Origin: Pedobacter sp. L105
GTDB taxonomy: Bacteria > Bacteroidota > Bacteroidia > Sphingobacteriales > Sphingobacteriaceae
Assembly: GCF_009765875.1 (NCBI RefSeq)
Contig: NZ_LMUP01000004.1
Coordinates: 1,386,337-1,450,336, forward strand
Reading direction: 5' to 3'
DNA: 64,000 nucleotides
This document shows, one piece after another, positions 37,485-48,010 of the stretch (the stretch's first letter is position 1; each line of letters starts with the position of its first letter). The notes under the pieces were generated by a model. It did no database searches and was not told the DNA's origin. It worked only from the letters and a program-made list of their open reading frames with translations. Both the position numbers and the translations under genes were made by a program.

Positions 37485-39457
37485 TATTTAAGCACTACAG
37501 AACCTAAAAATCTGGAGATCTCCCGTTCTACGTTTTTGATATGCGCATAACGGTGCATCAGGATATCCTGATTTGCAGGATCTGCCTCTGTTTTGATCTC
37601 TTGCAGTAATCCAAGCAGGATACGGTCTACCTTTCTTTTTTTCAGGTGAAACAATCCGCCCAGAATAGTTGCTTTTAAATTCACGGTTTCGTCCCTCACA
37701 TAGATCTGGTGTTTGTTATACCAGTTTTCACTCAGTGAATAGGGAGAAGTTGACAATGTAATAGCCAGATCTGCAATGGTTCGGTTTTCACTCTTGATAA
37801 ACTGATTGGCTATTGGCAGATGGCCATTTTCAATTTCATCTTTATAATTCTGGATAATCAGCTTACAGGTCTCATCCTCAAAAGTAACATCAGACAAATT
37901 CTGCATGATGAAAGAACCGATATACATATTATCGATATTGTCCCAGCTTACCAGTTCATGGCCAAAGGCCAGTAATAAGCGTACAATTTCATGCTCCTGC
38001 AGCTGGTCGTTATCAGCCCTGGTTTCTTCATCCGGAAAATCAGGCTGTGGATTGTCATCAAACAGGTTATCCGGCGGGCCATCCGGAGCTCCGGGAAAAC
38101 CCGGTGAGAAAGATTGCCGCTGAGGAGAAGGAGCAGAACCAGCTTTTTTGTACTTGGCCGACTTCATCTTATTCAGCTCTGTCAGCAGCATCCGTTCTTC
38201 TACTTCCAGTATTCTGCTGCATTCCCTGATAAAAACCGAAGCCTTAATGTCATCAGGAATCTTGGCAATACTTTCTACAATATCCCTGATGATACCTGCC
38301 CTTTTGATCGGATCAGTCCCTGCTTCTTTCAGCAGGATATCTGCCTTATACAGGATAAAATCTTTACGGTTGTTCTCTATATAGATCTTGAATGCACCGG
38401 CACCCACCTTATGCATATACGAATCCGGATCATGGCCATCAGGAAAGTTAACGACCTTCACATTCAGTCCTTCTTCCAGGATCATATCCAGCCCGCGTAA
38501 CGAAGCTTTAATCCCTGCCGCATCACCATCATATAAAATGGTCACGTTTTGGGTAAAACGTCCAATCATACGGATCTGCTCTACAGTAAGCGAGGTACCC
38601 GAAGAGGCTACCACATTTTCCACACCTGCCTGATGTACAGAAAGTACATCGGCATATCCTTCTACCAGGTAACAGTTATCTACTTCACGAATAGCTTTCT
38701 TAGCCTGGAAAAGTCCATAAAGCACATTGGACTTATGATAGATATCACTTTCAGGGGAGTTTACATATTTCGGAACGTTCTTATCCGTTTTCAGTGTCCT
38801 TCCGCCAAAGCCGATAACACGTCCGGTAAAGTTATGGATAGGGAACATCACCCGACCGCGGAAACGGTCGTACACCTTTCCCTTGTCGTTGCGGATCGAC
38901 AAGCCTGTACGTTCCAGGTATTCTTCTTTATGTCCGGCAGCTTTTGCACTTAAAAACAGTGCATCCCACTGGTCGGGGGAATAACCCAGTTCAAATTTCT
39001 TAATGATATCTTCCCTGAACCCTCTTTCCTTAAAATAGCTTAATCCTATTGCACGTCCCTGCTCACCTGTCCATAGTTCATTGGAGAAATAATTGGCGGC
39101 ATACAGGGAAACCACATACAAACTTTCGCGGGCATTATTGGCCTCGGTATCCTGCGGACTTTCTTCTTTCTCTTCTACCTCAATATTATATTTCTGGGCC
39201 AGGTACTTCAGCGCTTCAGGATAAGAGTACTTCTCATGCTCCATGATAAAACGCACCGAATCCCCACCCTTTCCGCAGCCAAAACATTTGTAAATGCCCT
39301 TGGTGACAGAAACGTTAAAGGAAGGCGTTTTCTCATTATGGAAAGGGCAGTTACCAATTAAACTGGTACCGCGCTTTTTTAAAGACACAAAATCACCAAC
39401 AACCTCCTCAATACGGGCGGTGTCCATGATTTTGTTAATGGTATCCTGATAGATCAT
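37484..39457 (-). CDS. dnaG: DNA primase
   Basis: 657 aa. N-terminal CHC2 zinc finger (CPFHNEKTPSFNV...YKCFGCGKGGD), catalytic core with RFRGRVMFPIHNFTGRVIGFGGR, TOPRIM metal sites LVEGYADVLSV and ILYDGDAAG, a Pro-rich linker near residue 440 and a DnaB-interaction C-terminal domain. Makes RNA primers at replication forks. This is the chromosomal copy; a very different primase-helicase is encoded at 55512-58226. Confidence 0.97.
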   Translation of the reverse strand: MIYQDTINKIMDTARIEEVVGDFVSLKKRGTSLIGNCPFHNEKTPSFNVSVTKGIYKCFGCGKGGDSVRFIMEHEKYSYPEALKYLAQKYNIEVEEKEESPQDTEANNARESLYVVSLYAANYFSNELWTGEQGRAIGLSYFKERGFREDIIKKFELGYSPDQWDALFLSAKAAGHKEEYLERTGLSIRNDKGKVYDRFRGRVMFPIHNFTGRVIGFGGRTLKTDKNVPKYVNSPESDIYHKSNVLYGLFQAKKAIREVDNCYLVEGYADVLSVHQAGVENVVASSGTSLTVEQIRMIGRFTQNVTILYDGDAAGIKASLRGLDMILEEGLNVKVVNFPDGHDPDSYMHKVGAGAFKIYIENNRKDFILYKADILLKEAGTDPIKRAGIIRDIVESIAKIPDDIKASVFIRECSRILEVEERMLLTELNKMKSAKYKKAGSAPSPQRQSFSPGFPGAPDGPPDNLFDDNPQPDFPDEETRADNDQLQEHEIVRLLLAFGHELVSWDNIDNMYIGSFIMQNLSDVTFEDETCKLIIQNYKDEIENGHLPIANQFIKSENRTIADLAITLSTSPYSLSENWYNKHQIYVRDETVNLKATILGGLFHLKKRKVDRILLGLLQEIKTEADPANQDILMHRYAHIKNVEREISRFLGSVVLK

Positions 39458-39466
39458 TAAAAAATA

Positions 39467-40132
39467 TTACTGAACAAGGGGTAATAACGCATCGGCCAGG
39501 GTTTTGTTACCCTGGGCATTCAAGTGCACGCCATCAACAGTTAAAATGCCTTTTTCCAGGTCCTGGGGATTATTGGCCAGGTCGTAAGTGGTAAATAGCT
39601 TCCTCAGATCAACCAATGGCAGTTTATTTTTAACTGCCAGCTGACGGATCTCACTACAGAACTTATCCAGTTCAGCATCATTTGTATTAGTTCCAGATTT
39701 TTTCTCTCCGATCACCGCTGGTGTAACAAGTACAACTTTAGATCCGCTAGTCACGATTTTATTGATCAGCGCCTGATAGAATTTTACAAACTTATCCTGA
39801 TCTGTTCCGGTATGTGAAGTTTCTTTATGCCAGACATCATTTACGCCCACATAGATCACCACTAGGTCGGGTTTTTTATTCAACACATCATCTTCCAGGC
39901 GCAGGTACAGATCATAAATCTTATTGCCGCCAACACCGGCACCAATGATTTCATAAGAAGAAGAATTTAAAGACTTTTTGATCAGGTCAACATATCCGCC
40001 CGGCTGAACGCCCTGTTGCGTAATGGAATCACCAAAGAATATTACTTTTTTAGGTTTTACTTTCATAGCCAGTACAGAAACAACCAAACAACAAGCCATC
40101 AGGTATGCAATAGATTTAATTATTTTTTTCAT
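39467..40132 (-). CDS. SGNH/GDSL-type exported hydrolase
   Basis: 221 aa with a hydrophobic signal (MKKIIKSIAYLMACCLVVSVLAM). Block I IFFGDSITQQG (Ser), block II GVGGNKIYDL (Gly), block III YVGVNDVW (Asn) and block V DGVHLNAQGN (Asp, His) are all present, so it should be active as an esterase or acetylhydrolase. Substrate unknown. Located 9 bp upstream of dnaG in the same direction. Confidence 0.9.
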   Translation of the reverse strand: MKKIIKSIAYLMACCLVVSVLAMKVKPKKVIFFGDSITQQGVQPGGYVDLIKKSLNSSSYEIIGAGVGGNKIYDLYLRLEDDVLNKKPDLVVIYVGVNDVWHKETSHTGTDQDKFVKFYQALINKIVTSGSKVVLVTPAVIGEKKSGTNTNDAELDKFCSEIRQLAVKNKLPLVDLRKLFTTYDLANNPQDLEKGILTVDGVHLNAQGNKTLADALLPLVQ

Positions 40133-40482
40133 GGTAACTATTTAATAGTTTAAAGTTTTTCATTCTTATAACTAACACGTCAAAGGTACTATATTTAGCT
40201 TTTCTTTGAATAGAATTTCCTTTGAATATATTTGCTATTTATAGGTGATGAAATTGTCCGGGCTGATCATTTCTATGGGAGAGCTGTAAGATTCTTCAGG
40301 TTTCATGGATATTAACAGACGAAAAGCCTTATTTCTTTGAAATTTTATTACAACTGAATTTTTCGAATCTATGCACGTTTTAATAGAACTTAAACATTAT
40401 TTAAATGGCCAGTCTAAGCACCAGCTTAATAAAGGAAGGCGTATTTATTTAGCTAAAGATCACATCATCTTAGCCCTTACAT
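40133..40482. other. 350-bp gap, no convincing gene
   Basis: AT-rich sequence between the SGNH gene and the ATPase gene. Two tiny frames were seen: a plus-strand one at 40372-40500 (MHVLIELKHYLNGQ..., 42 codons) that runs into the ATPase stop, and a minus-strand one of 23 codons (start MKPEESYSSPIEM). Neither is recognisable; they may be remnants. No hairpin with a clear T-tract. Confidence 0.4.
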
Positions 40483-41664
40483 TTAGCTCATCTCTGTAAT
40501 AAGTTTCATCATGTCAGTCAATGATAAAACTGTAACTCCATTAGATGCGGGGTAGCTTTCTTTTCCCGGATAGACAATAAAACGCTTTTCAGCCTTAATG
40601 TCTTCACTGCCTAAATAAAACCCTTTAGAAACTACAGGAACCATCGAACGCTTTATTTCAATAGCGTATACATGCTTAGGGCTAAACTCAAGTACCAAAT
40701 CAATTTCCGCACCCGCCGAAGTACGATAAAACCATGGCGTAACGCCCATTGGTAAACAAGATAATAAATTCTCTATCGCAAACCCTTCCCAGCTAGCCCC
40801 TACAATTGGATGCGCAAGAATATCATCCTGCGTTTTGAGATTAAGCAAAGCATGTACAATTCCACTATCACGAACATAAATTTTTGGTGATTTAACTAAT
40901 CTCTTCCCAATATTGCCCGACCATGGCCTTAAGGTACGGATCAGCAAAAGATCTTCCAGCAATTCTAAATATCGTTTTGCTGTAGTTACAGTCACATCAA
41001 GATTTGCACCGAGTTGAGCAATGTTAACTTGTCTTCCCTGCTGATGAGCCAGCATAGTCCATAAGCGACGCAAAGTAGTCGCCGGAATACGGGGACCTAA
41101 CTGAGGAACATCTCTTTCCAGATAAGTAGTGATAAAATTCATTCGCCATCTTAAGCTTGATTCATCACTTTTTGCTAAAAAACTATCCGGAAAACCACCT
41201 CTAAGCCACAATTTGTCCTGCTCGTTTAAATTGCCATGGTTAATTTCAGCAGCGGTGAAGCCAGACAAATCTTTATAAGCAATCCTGCCTGCCAGTGTTT
41301 CAGATGACTGTTTGAGTAAATCTAAAGAAGCAGATCCCAGAATAAGAAACTGACCAGTTTTAAAACCTTCCCTACGCCTGCGATCAATTACACCTCTTAA
41401 AACAGCAAAAATCTCTGGTATACGCTGAATTTCATCAAGTATAATCAGCTTTCCCTTATGCAACTCAAAATACGCTTCCGGTTCCTTCAGTTTCGCCTGA
41501 TCCGCAGGGCTCTCTAAATCCAAATAAATTGATTCAGTATCCATTGATGCAGCAACTTCTTGGGCCAAAGTGGTTTTACCAACCTGTCTTGGCCCCAAAA
41601 CTGCCACCGCCGGAAATTCTTCCAGTAATTCAAGAATATCAATCTTTACTTTTCTAACAATCAT
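40483..41664 (-). CDS. AAA-family ATPase with DUF4143 C-terminal domain
   Basis: 393 aa. Walker A GPRQVGKTTLAQEV, Walker B KLIILDEIQRIPE, sensor region FLILGSASLDLLKQSSETLAGR, then DUF4143 with WTMLAHQQGRQVNIAQLGANLDVTVTTAKRYLELLEDL (winged-helix-like) and a PD-(D/E)xK-like end (AEIDLVLEFSPKHVYAIEIKRS). The family is widespread, often transferred, and of unknown function. A stand-alone gene with a large AT-rich inverted repeat upstream. Confidence 0.9.
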   Translation of the reverse strand: MIVRKVKIDILELLEEFPAVAVLGPRQVGKTTLAQEVAASMDTESIYLDLESPADQAKLKEPEAYFELHKGKLIILDEIQRIPEIFAVLRGVIDRRRREGFKTGQFLILGSASLDLLKQSSETLAGRIAYKDLSGFTAAEINHGNLNEQDKLWLRGGFPDSFLAKSDESSLRWRMNFITTYLERDVPQLGPRIPATTLRRLWTMLAHQQGRQVNIAQLGANLDVTVTTAKRYLELLEDLLLIRTLRPWSGNIGKRLVKSPKIYVRDSGIVHALLNLKTQDDILAHPIVGASWEGFAIENLLSCLPMGVTPWFYRTSAGAEIDLVLEFSPKHVYAIEIKRSMVPVVSKGFYLGSEDIKAEKRFIVYPGKESYPASNGVTVLSLTDMMKLITEMS

Positions 41665-41705
41665 CCTTGCAATTATAACATTAAATATTCGATTTGCAAG
41701 GATAG

Positions 41706-41766
41706 AATTTTAATAAAAATACATTAAATACTGATAGTCAGCATATAATGTATTTTTATTAAAATT
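41706..41766. repeat. Perfect 20-bp inverted repeat, AT-rich
   Basis: AATTTTAATAAAAATACATT at 41706-41725 is the exact reverse complement of 41747-41766. The 21-nt loop itself holds CTGA-TAG-TCAG. It lies between the end of the minus gene at 41849 and the start of the ATPase, so it can serve as a terminator or as an operator in the ATPase promoter. Confidence 0.65.
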
Positions 41767-41848
41767 GGTTATAAAATAGCCAATGTGAACAACGAGTTAC
41801 AATATTAGATTTAAAAATCGTCATTCTCAGCGCGACAATTATACAAAA

Positions 41849-42775
41849 TTAGTGATAATCCTTATGTAAAATCAGGAAACTTGCCCGTTCTTCTTTCTTA
41901 AACGGAATATTCCAGTTTCCCTGATAAGTGATCTTTGCAGGCAGTTTTTCCTCTCCGAAGTAACTCATTTCGATATTCATCTGTACATCAAAATCAAACA
42001 GCAGATTGCTGTATTTCATATCTACATAACGTCCCAGAATAGCGAAATTCCGCTTGTCAAAAATGGTGACCAGCTCTTTGATCATTAAGCCATCCTTAGT
42101 CCAGCTGCTGAGGTCGTCCTTTACTTTTACCCTGAAACGATATACAGGGATAGAATCCAGGTAAGTTCCGCTTTGGAAACTATAATCGTAATACTGGCGC
42201 ATATTCGCCGTAAAGATCTCTGTCTTTCCGCCTATGAAAGGAATGCCTTTTACTGGTCTTCCCGGGTTAAAAATCAGTGTTTTGAGTTTATCCTTATAAC
42301 TTTCATTTTTATCTCCCTTTTGAGCCGAAGGCATACTCAAACCAGCATCTGTTTTGTAAGCATTCATAAAAATGTAATCAAACATTTCTAACGTGTACAA
42401 CTGGTATTTACCATTCTTCCTGAATACCTGTCCGGTATCCTGTTTCACCAGAAACTCCATCCGGTTAGGCCCTTTAGCATTGTGCTTGATCTTCCGGTAG
42501 ATCCGGCCGTTCACCTTATTTTTTTTATCGTAAGTGTAGATCTTGTTTTCAGCGATGAAATTGAAATTCTTCATCTTTCTGAAAGCCGCATAAAAAGTTG
42601 TATCCGTAGTCACAGCCCGGATAAAGGTTTCTACGCTTAGTTTTTGCGCAACGATATTCACTGTAGAATCCAATGCGATCGTTTTAACGGTATCCGGGTT
42701 AAAGCGGGCAATTTGCTGTGCAAAAGCCCCAAAACCTACAACTACCAAAGTGATAGTTACAAATAGCTGTTTCAT
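41849..42775 (-). CDS. Secreted protein of unknown function
   Basis: 308 aa with a signal peptide (MKQLFVTITLVVVGFGAFAQ). The body is rich in aromatic and charged residues (NFNFIAENKIYTYDKKNKVNG, FRKMKNF, SNLLFDFDVQMNIEMSYFGEEKLPAKITYQGNW) and looks like a beta-rich periplasmic or outer-membrane protein; the plan resembles parts of DUF5686-type surface proteins but I cannot assign it. Lies 8 bp downstream of the M20 hydrolase gene and is probably co-transcribed with it. Confidence 0.75.
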   Translation of the reverse strand: MKQLFVTITLVVVGFGAFAQQIARFNPDTVKTIALDSTVNIVAQKLSVETFIRAVTTDTTFYAAFRKMKNFNFIAENKIYTYDKKNKVNGRIYRKIKHNAKGPNRMEFLVKQDTGQVFRKNGKYQLYTLEMFDYIFMNAYKTDAGLSMPSAQKGDKNESYKDKLKTLIFNPGRPVKGIPFIGGKTEIFTANMRQYYDYSFQSGTYLDSIPVYRFRVKVKDDLSSWTKDGLMIKELVTIFDKRNFAILGRYVDMKYSNLLFDFDVQMNIEMSYFGEEKLPAKITYQGNWNIPFKKEERASFLILHKDYH

Positions 42776-42783
42776 TCGTTATG

Positions 42784-43971
42784 TTAGTTTCCCAGCTGCT
42801 TTAACGCGATATAAGCCATTAAACCTGTCGATATTTTTAAGGCATCCTCATCCACATCAAAATTGGGATGGTGTACAGAATAGGTAGTCCCTTTTGCGGC
42901 ATTACCTGTCCCCAAACGATAGAAACAAGCATCAGTTACCTGAGAATAATAGGCAAAATCCTCTGCTGCCATCCAGATATCCAGGTCCAGGACGTTTTCT
43001 ACGCCCAGATAATCTTCTGCATAAGCCCTGGTGCTGGCTGTTAGTTTTTCTTCGTTGATCAGGAAGGGGTAACCATGGTGAATATCAAACACACAGCTTC
43101 CACCCATACTTTCGGCAATGCCTTCAGCCATTTTTTTCATTAAACGTTTAGCTTCAGCACGCCATTCCTCATTCAGTGTTCTGAAAGTACCCTCCATTTT
43201 CACCTCGTTGGGGATGATGTTCGTTGCACCATTGGCAATCACTTTACCAAAAGAAAGTACAGAAGGTAAACGCGGGTCAGCATTACGGCTAACGATCTGC
43301 TGCAAGGCTACGATAATATGCGCGGTAATCAGCACCGGGTCAATATTTTGCTGAGGCTGGGCACCGTGTCCGCCTTTTCCCTTTACCGTCACATACAGCT
43401 CGTCTGTTGAAGCCATATAAATGCCTGAACGGAAACCTACCTTACCGGCATCGATCAGCGGCATTACGTGTTGTCCAATGATAAACTGTGGTTTTGGATT
43501 TTCCAATACGCCTTCAGTAATCATAATACTTGCTCCGCCTGGCAATACTTCCTCGCCCGGCTGAAAGATCAATTTGATCGTTCCTCCATATTCAGCTTTC
43601 AGCTGATTTAAAATATAAGCAGCTCCCAATAAGGAAGAAGTATGTACATCATGTCCGCAGGCATGCATTACACCCGGGTTCTGCGAAGCATAAGGCTGGT
43701 CATTTGCTTCCAGGATAGGTAAAGCATCTATATCTCCACGCAGGGCAATTACCTGGTCTGAAGGCAGATCTCCTTTGATCAGCCCCACTACACCAGTATT
43801 CGCCATAGATTCAAAAGGAATTCCCCATTGCGTCAATTTATCTTTTATAAAAGCTGAAGTTTGAAACTCTTTAAAAGAAAGTTCCGGGTTCATATGAAGG
43901 TGACGGCGAAAGCCAACAATCTCTTCAAAAATGGTACCTGCTAAATATTGAATCTGCTCTTTAGTTATCAT
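42784..43971 (-). CDS. Cytosolic M20-family amidohydrolase
   Basis: 395 aa, no signal peptide. M20D landmarks: FRRHLHMNPELSFKE, HACGHDVHTSSLLGAA, FQPGEEVLPGGA, the dimer domain with KGKGGHGAQPQQNIDPV, and the C-terminal HHPNFDVDEDAL ligand. Likely hydrolyses N-acyl amino acids or dipeptides. Homologue of the exported enzyme at 32263-33567 (same motifs, clearly divergent). Overlaps the SPOR gene upstream by 4 bp. Confidence 0.92.
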   Translation of the reverse strand: MITKEQIQYLAGTIFEEIVGFRRHLHMNPELSFKEFQTSAFIKDKLTQWGIPFESMANTGVVGLIKGDLPSDQVIALRGDIDALPILEANDQPYASQNPGVMHACGHDVHTSSLLGAAYILNQLKAEYGGTIKLIFQPGEEVLPGGASIMITEGVLENPKPQFIIGQHVMPLIDAGKVGFRSGIYMASTDELYVTVKGKGGHGAQPQQNIDPVLITAHIIVALQQIVSRNADPRLPSVLSFGKVIANGATNIIPNEVKMEGTFRTLNEEWRAEAKRLMKKMAEGIAESMGGSCVFDIHHGYPFLINEEKLTASTRAYAEDYLGVENVLDLDIWMAAEDFAYYSQVTDACFYRLGTGNAAKGTTYSVHHPNFDVDEDALKISTGLMAYIALKQLGN

Positions 43972-44402
43972 TTTACTGGCTCTAGATTGGGTGCGTTAAT
44001 TTTTTCTTTAAAGATAAACAAGGTGGCGAATAAGGGCCGCAGCTCATTCATCAAACGCTGTGCTTCCAGGCGTGTCCTGAAATCACCCACATGTAAGTAA
44101 TAATTCGGTTCTTTATAAGTAATGTAAGTATTAATCTTTGGATAAGCACTTTTAAAGCGGGACTGTTCATTAAAAACTTCCCTCCTGTCAGACCCATAAA
44201 ATATTTGCACGCGGTAACCTGTAGATGAAAAAGCCGGCCCGTCTTTATGAATAGCCGCAGGAGCCGCTGCTTTGTTTAGCAGTATCCTTCTTTGGATCAG
44301 GCTATCGATCTGCGGGTCTTTAATCACTATAACCTGGCCCCTTTTCTGGGCAAATGACGCAATTGAAAAGCTACAAATAATAAACGTAAACAGTAATTTC
44401 AT
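43968..44402 (-). CDS. SPOR-domain exported protein
   Basis: 144 aa with a signal peptide (MKLLFTFIICSFSIASFAQ). The C-terminal about 75 residues form a SPOR domain (YRVQIFYGSDRREVFNEQSRFKSAYPKINTYITYKEPNYYLHVGDFRTRLEAQRLMNEL), which binds denuded peptidoglycan at division sites. First gene of a three-gene run with the M20 hydrolase (4-bp overlap) and the secreted protein. Confidence 0.9.
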   Translation of the reverse strand: MKLLFTFIICSFSIASFAQKRGQVIVIKDPQIDSLIQRRILLNKAAAPAAIHKDGPAFSSTGYRVQIFYGSDRREVFNEQSRFKSAYPKINTYITYKEPNYYLHVGDFRTRLEAQRLMNELRPLFATLFIFKEKINAPNLEPVK

Positions 44403-44417
44403 GGGTAGGCCTTAAAA

Positions 44418-44457
44418 AAAGAATGCCGATTTCTTTTTACAAAAATCGGCATTCTTT
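44418..44457 (-). terminator. Intrinsic terminator after secA
   Basis: AAAGAATGCCGATTT (44418-44432) pairs perfectly with 44443-44457, loop 10 nt; on the minus strand it is followed by a run of T (A-run 44414-44420). It ends the secA transcript, and lies 16 nt before the SPOR gene start. Confidence 0.85.
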
Positions 44458-44471
44458 ATGTGTATTACAAA

Positions 44472-47400
44472 TTACATTCCTGCACCATGGCAGTTTTTGT
44501 ATTTCTTACCGCTTCCACAAGGGCAAGGATCGTTTCTTCCGATCGTTACTTCCTTACGTACCGGCTGTTGCGGAGCCTGCTCACGGGTATCATCAAATTG
44601 AACCTCACCAGTACTGCTGGCCGAAGCAAATTCAGGCTTAGATAACTTCAGTTTGCTGGCAGGTTTAGGTGCCTTTGCTTCCTGTAAATCATCAGCTTCC
44701 TGTTGTACAGGAATGCCACCTTTATATAAGAAACTCACTACTTCTTTGTTAACCGCATTCAGCATGTTTTTAAACAGGTTAAATGCTTCCATTTTATAAA
44801 CGATCAGCGGATCTTTCTGCTCGTAAACTGCATTTTGTACCGACTGTTTCAGCTCGTCCATTTCGCGTAAATGCTCTTTCCACGATTCGTCAATTAAAGC
44901 AAGAACGATTGTTTTTTCGAAAGATTTAGTGACTTCCCTGCCATAGTTCAGCATGGCTTTCTTTAGATCTACCGGAACCTGAACACTTCTGATTCCATCA
45001 GTGAAAGGAACAACGATCTGTTCGATATGGTCGCCACGTTCTTCAAACACCTGTGTTAACACTGGCATCGCCTGTGCGATGATCGCGTCAGATTTCCTTG
45101 CATAAAATACAGTGGCCTCTTCAAACAACTTATCTGTTAAGATATGGATGCTTCTGCTGCTGAATTCAGCTTCGGTGATCTCTGTATCCAGGGAGAAGTT
45201 TTTAATTACTTCCAGTTTGAAACCTTCGTAATTACCTTCTTCCTTATATTCTGTAACGATATCTTCAGCTACGTCGAATACCATGTTGTTCATGTCTACA
45301 TCCAGACGTTCTCCAAACAATGCATTTTTACGTTTTGCATAGATCACAGAACGCTGTGAGTTCATTACATCATCATATTCCAGTAAACGTTTACGTATAC
45401 CAAAGTTATTCTCTTCAACTTTCTTCTGTGCACGCTCAATAGATTTGGTGATCATTGAATGCTGAATCACTTCACCATCTTCGATACCCATTTTTACCAT
45501 GATGCTGGAGATACGCTCAGAACCGAATAAACGCATTAAGTTATCTTCCAGTGAAACGAAGAACTGAGATGAACCCGGATCTCCCTGACGACCGGCACGA
45601 CCACGTAACTGTCTGTCAACACGACGGGACTCATGACGCTCTGTACCAACGATCGCTAAACCTCCGGCTTCTTTTACACCTGCACCTAATTTAATATCCG
45701 TACCACGACCAGCCATGTTGGTAGCTATAGTCACTGTTCCTGCCTGACCAGCTTCAGCTACGATATCAGCTTCTTTCTGGTGCATTTTAGCATTCAGTAC
45801 GTTATGTTTAATGCCTCTTAATTTCAGCATGCGGCTTAACAGCTCTGAGATCTCTACCGAGGTAGTACCTACCAATACCGGGCGACCGGCCTGCGTTAGT
45901 TTTACGATCTCTTCTGCCAGTGCATTATATTTTTCACGAACAGTACGGTAAACGTAATCCTGTTCATCTTTCCTTGACATTACCCTGTTAGTAGGTATTT
46001 CTACCACATCCAGTTTATAAATAGACCAGAACTCACCAGATTCAGTGGTCGCTGTACCTGTCATACCACATAACTTGTGGTACATACGGAAGAAATTCTG
46101 CAAAGTAACTGTAGCATAGGTTTGTGAAGCATCTTCTACTTTCACATTTTCTTTTGCTTCAATCGCCTGGTGCAAACCGTCAGAATAACGACGTCCATCC
46201 ATGATACGGCCTGTCTGCTCATCTACAATTTTGATCTTACCTTCATCAATGATATATTCTACATCGATTTCAAATAAAGTATAAGCTTTCAGCAACTGGT
46301 TAACCGAGTGTACACGTTCAGCTTTGATCGAATAATCGCGCATCAGTTCATCTTTCTTCGCAATTTTTTCTTCACTTGCCAGAGTTGATTTCTCAATTTC
46401 AGCGATCTCCGTACCTACATCAGGTAAAACAAAGAAGTTCTCATCTTCACCAGATTTAGTAATCAGCTCGATACCTTTTTCAGTCAGCTCTACCTGATTG
46501 TTTTTTTCATCAATATAGAAATACAGTTCAGAATCTACCTTCGGCATATTCTTAGACTGATCAGCCATATAACTGTTCTCAGTTTTAAGGAGAACTTGTT
46601 TGTGGCTACCTTCACTTAAAAACTTGATCAGTGCTTTATTTTTTGGTAAACCACGGTGTGCCCTTAACAAAGCCAAACCACCTTCACCTTCTTCGGTTCC
46701 GGTTTTACCATCTGCAATTAATTTTTTAGCTTCATTGATTGCCCTGGTTACATATTCTTTCTGCGCATTTACCAGACGTTCGATCCTCGGTTTCAGTTCA
46801 TGGAACTCATGCTGATCTCCAAAAGGAACCGGACCTGAAATAATCAATGGGGTACGTGCATCATCAATCAGTACCGAATCGACCTCATCCACCATCGCGA
46901 AGTGCAGCTTACGCTGTACCAGTTGTCCAGGCTCCTGCGCCATGTTGTCACGCAGGTAATCAAAACCAAATTCATTATTCGTTCCATAAGTGATATCTGC
47001 CAGGTAAGCATTTCTGCGTTCCTGAGAGTTAGGCTCATGTTTATCGATACAATCAACCCTTAAGCCATGGAATTCAAATAAAGGACCATTCCACTCCGAG
47101 TCACGTCGTGCCAGGTAATCATTCACGGTAACGATATGCACACCCTGACCAGCCAAAGCATTCAGGTAAGCTGGTAATGTACTTACCAGTGTTTTACCCT
47201 CACCCGTTGCCATCTCGGCGATCTTACCATTATGCAGCACGATACCACCGATCAGCTGAACATCATAATGAACCATGTTCCACACTACCGTAGTTCCGGC
47301 AGCATCCCATGAATTGGCCCAGTATGCTTTATCACCTTCTATCTTTACATTCTTCCTGCGCGCAGCATAATCTCTGTCGTACGCCGAAGCTGTTACTTCA

Positions 47401-47780
47401 ATTTTTTCGTTTTCCGCGAAGCGGCGTGAAGTTTCTTTCACTACTGCAAAAGCAGCAGGAAGGAGTTCTAACAATACAGCTTCCAATTCTTTATCGCGGT
47501 CTTTAGTCAATGCATCGATCTGCTCATAAATAGCAGTTTTCTCAGGCAAAGAAAGACCCTGACCTTCAGCAGTTGATTTCAGCCCACTGATCTTATTATC
47601 GATTTCTGTTAAAGACTTGGCGATAACGTCTTTAAAATAAACGGTTTTGTTACGCAATTCATCATTGCTTAAAGCCGAAAGTTTAGCGTATTCTTCGTTT
47701 ATCTTGATGACAAGAGGTTGGATAACCTTAATATCTCTTTCCGATTTGCTTCCAAAAACTTTGGTTAAAAATCCTAACAT
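44472..47780 (-). CDS. secA: Preprotein translocase ATPase SecA
   Basis: 1102 aa, the long form normal for Bacteroidota. Drives Sec-dependent export. Walker A region [23 protein letters not shown] box [21 protein letters not shown], motor domain [16 protein letters not shown] and [19 protein letters not shown], and the C-terminal zinc site [14 protein letters not shown] that binds SecB or ribosomes. An insertion near residues 320-470 with [14 protein letters not shown] is usual in this phylum. Monocistronic, with the terminator at 44418-44457. Confidence 0.97.
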   Translation of the reverse strand: MLGFLTKVFGSKSERDIKVIQPLVIKINEEYAKLSALSNDELRNKTVYFKDVIAKSLTEIDNKISGLKSTAEGQGLSLPEKTAIYEQIDALTKDRDKELEAVLLELLPAAFAVVKETSRRFAENEKIEVTASAYDRDYAARRKNVKIEGDKAYWANSWDAAGTTVVWNMVHYDVQLIGGIVLHNGKIAEMATGEGKTLVSTLPAYLNALAGQGVHIVTVNDYLARRDSEWNGPLFEFHGLRVDCIDKHEPNSQERRNAYLADITYGTNNEFGFDYLRDNMAQEPGQLVQRKLHFAMVDEVDSVLIDDARTPLIISGPVPFGDQHEFHELKPRIERLVNAQKEYVTRAINEAKKLIADGKTGTEEGEGGLALLRAHRGLPKNKALIKFLSEGSHKQVLLKTENSYMADQSKNMPKVDSELYFYIDEKNNQVELTEKGIELITKSGEDENFFVLPDVGTEIAEIEKSTLASEEKIAKKDELMRDYSIKAERVHSVNQLLKAYTLFEIDVEYIIDEGKIKIVDEQTGRIMDGRRYSDGLHQAIEAKENVKVEDASQTYATVTLQNFFRMYHKLCGMTGTATTESGEFWSIYKLDVVEIPTNRVMSRKDEQDYVYRTVREKYNALAEEIVKLTQAGRPVLVGTTSVEISELLSRMLKLRGIKHNVLNAKMHQKEADIVAEAGQAGTVTIATNMAGRGTDIKLGAGVKEAGGLAIVGTERHESRRVDRQLRGRAGRQGDPGSSQFFVSLEDNLMRLFGSERISSIMVKMGIEDGEVIQHSMITKSIERAQKKVEENNFGIRKRLLEYDDVMNSQRSVIYAKRKNALFGERLDVDMNNMVFDVAEDIVTEYKEEGNYEGFKLEVIKNFSLDTEITEAEFSSRSIHILTDKLFEEATVFYARKSDAIIAQAMPVLTQVFEERGDHIEQIVVPFTDGIRSVQVPVDLKKAMLNYGREVTKSFEKTIVLALIDESWKEHLREMDELKQSVQNAVYEQKDPLIVYKMEAFNLFKNMLNAVNKEVVSFLYKGGIPVQQEADDLQEAKAPKPASKLKLSKPEFASASSTGEVQFDDTREQAPQQPVRKEVTIGRNDPCPCGSGKKYKNCHGAGM

Positions 47781-47996
47781 GTTTATATCGTGTGTTTATT
47801 TATTAAAAATCATCATTTTACAACAACCAAGCCATATTAACTGCTCAGTCACTTTGGCAGTTGTTGGGGGATAAAAATACAAAATATCTTGTATATTGCT
47901 CTAAGAGTAACGCTTTATTTGGGAATAGCTGTACAATTTGTCATTCCCGCGTAAGGAATTAAATAAAATAGCGCTATATAATTTAGCCAAAGCGTT

Positions 47997-48004
47997 TATC
48001 TTTG
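47997..48004 (+). promoter_or_regulatory. TATCTTTG -7 box immediately before purD
   Basis: Exact TAnnTTTG match ending 6 nt before the ATG at 48011. A TTG inside this box (48002) opens the same frame but is unlikely to be the start, since the GARS fold begins at MNILLLGSGGRES. Confidence 0.45.
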
Positions 48005-48010
48005 CCGGAT

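Noticed and set aside
40133..40482. Small ORFs in the gap before the DUF4143 ATPase
   Set aside because: Lengths of 23 and 42 codons without homology or start signals; recorded only as a gap.
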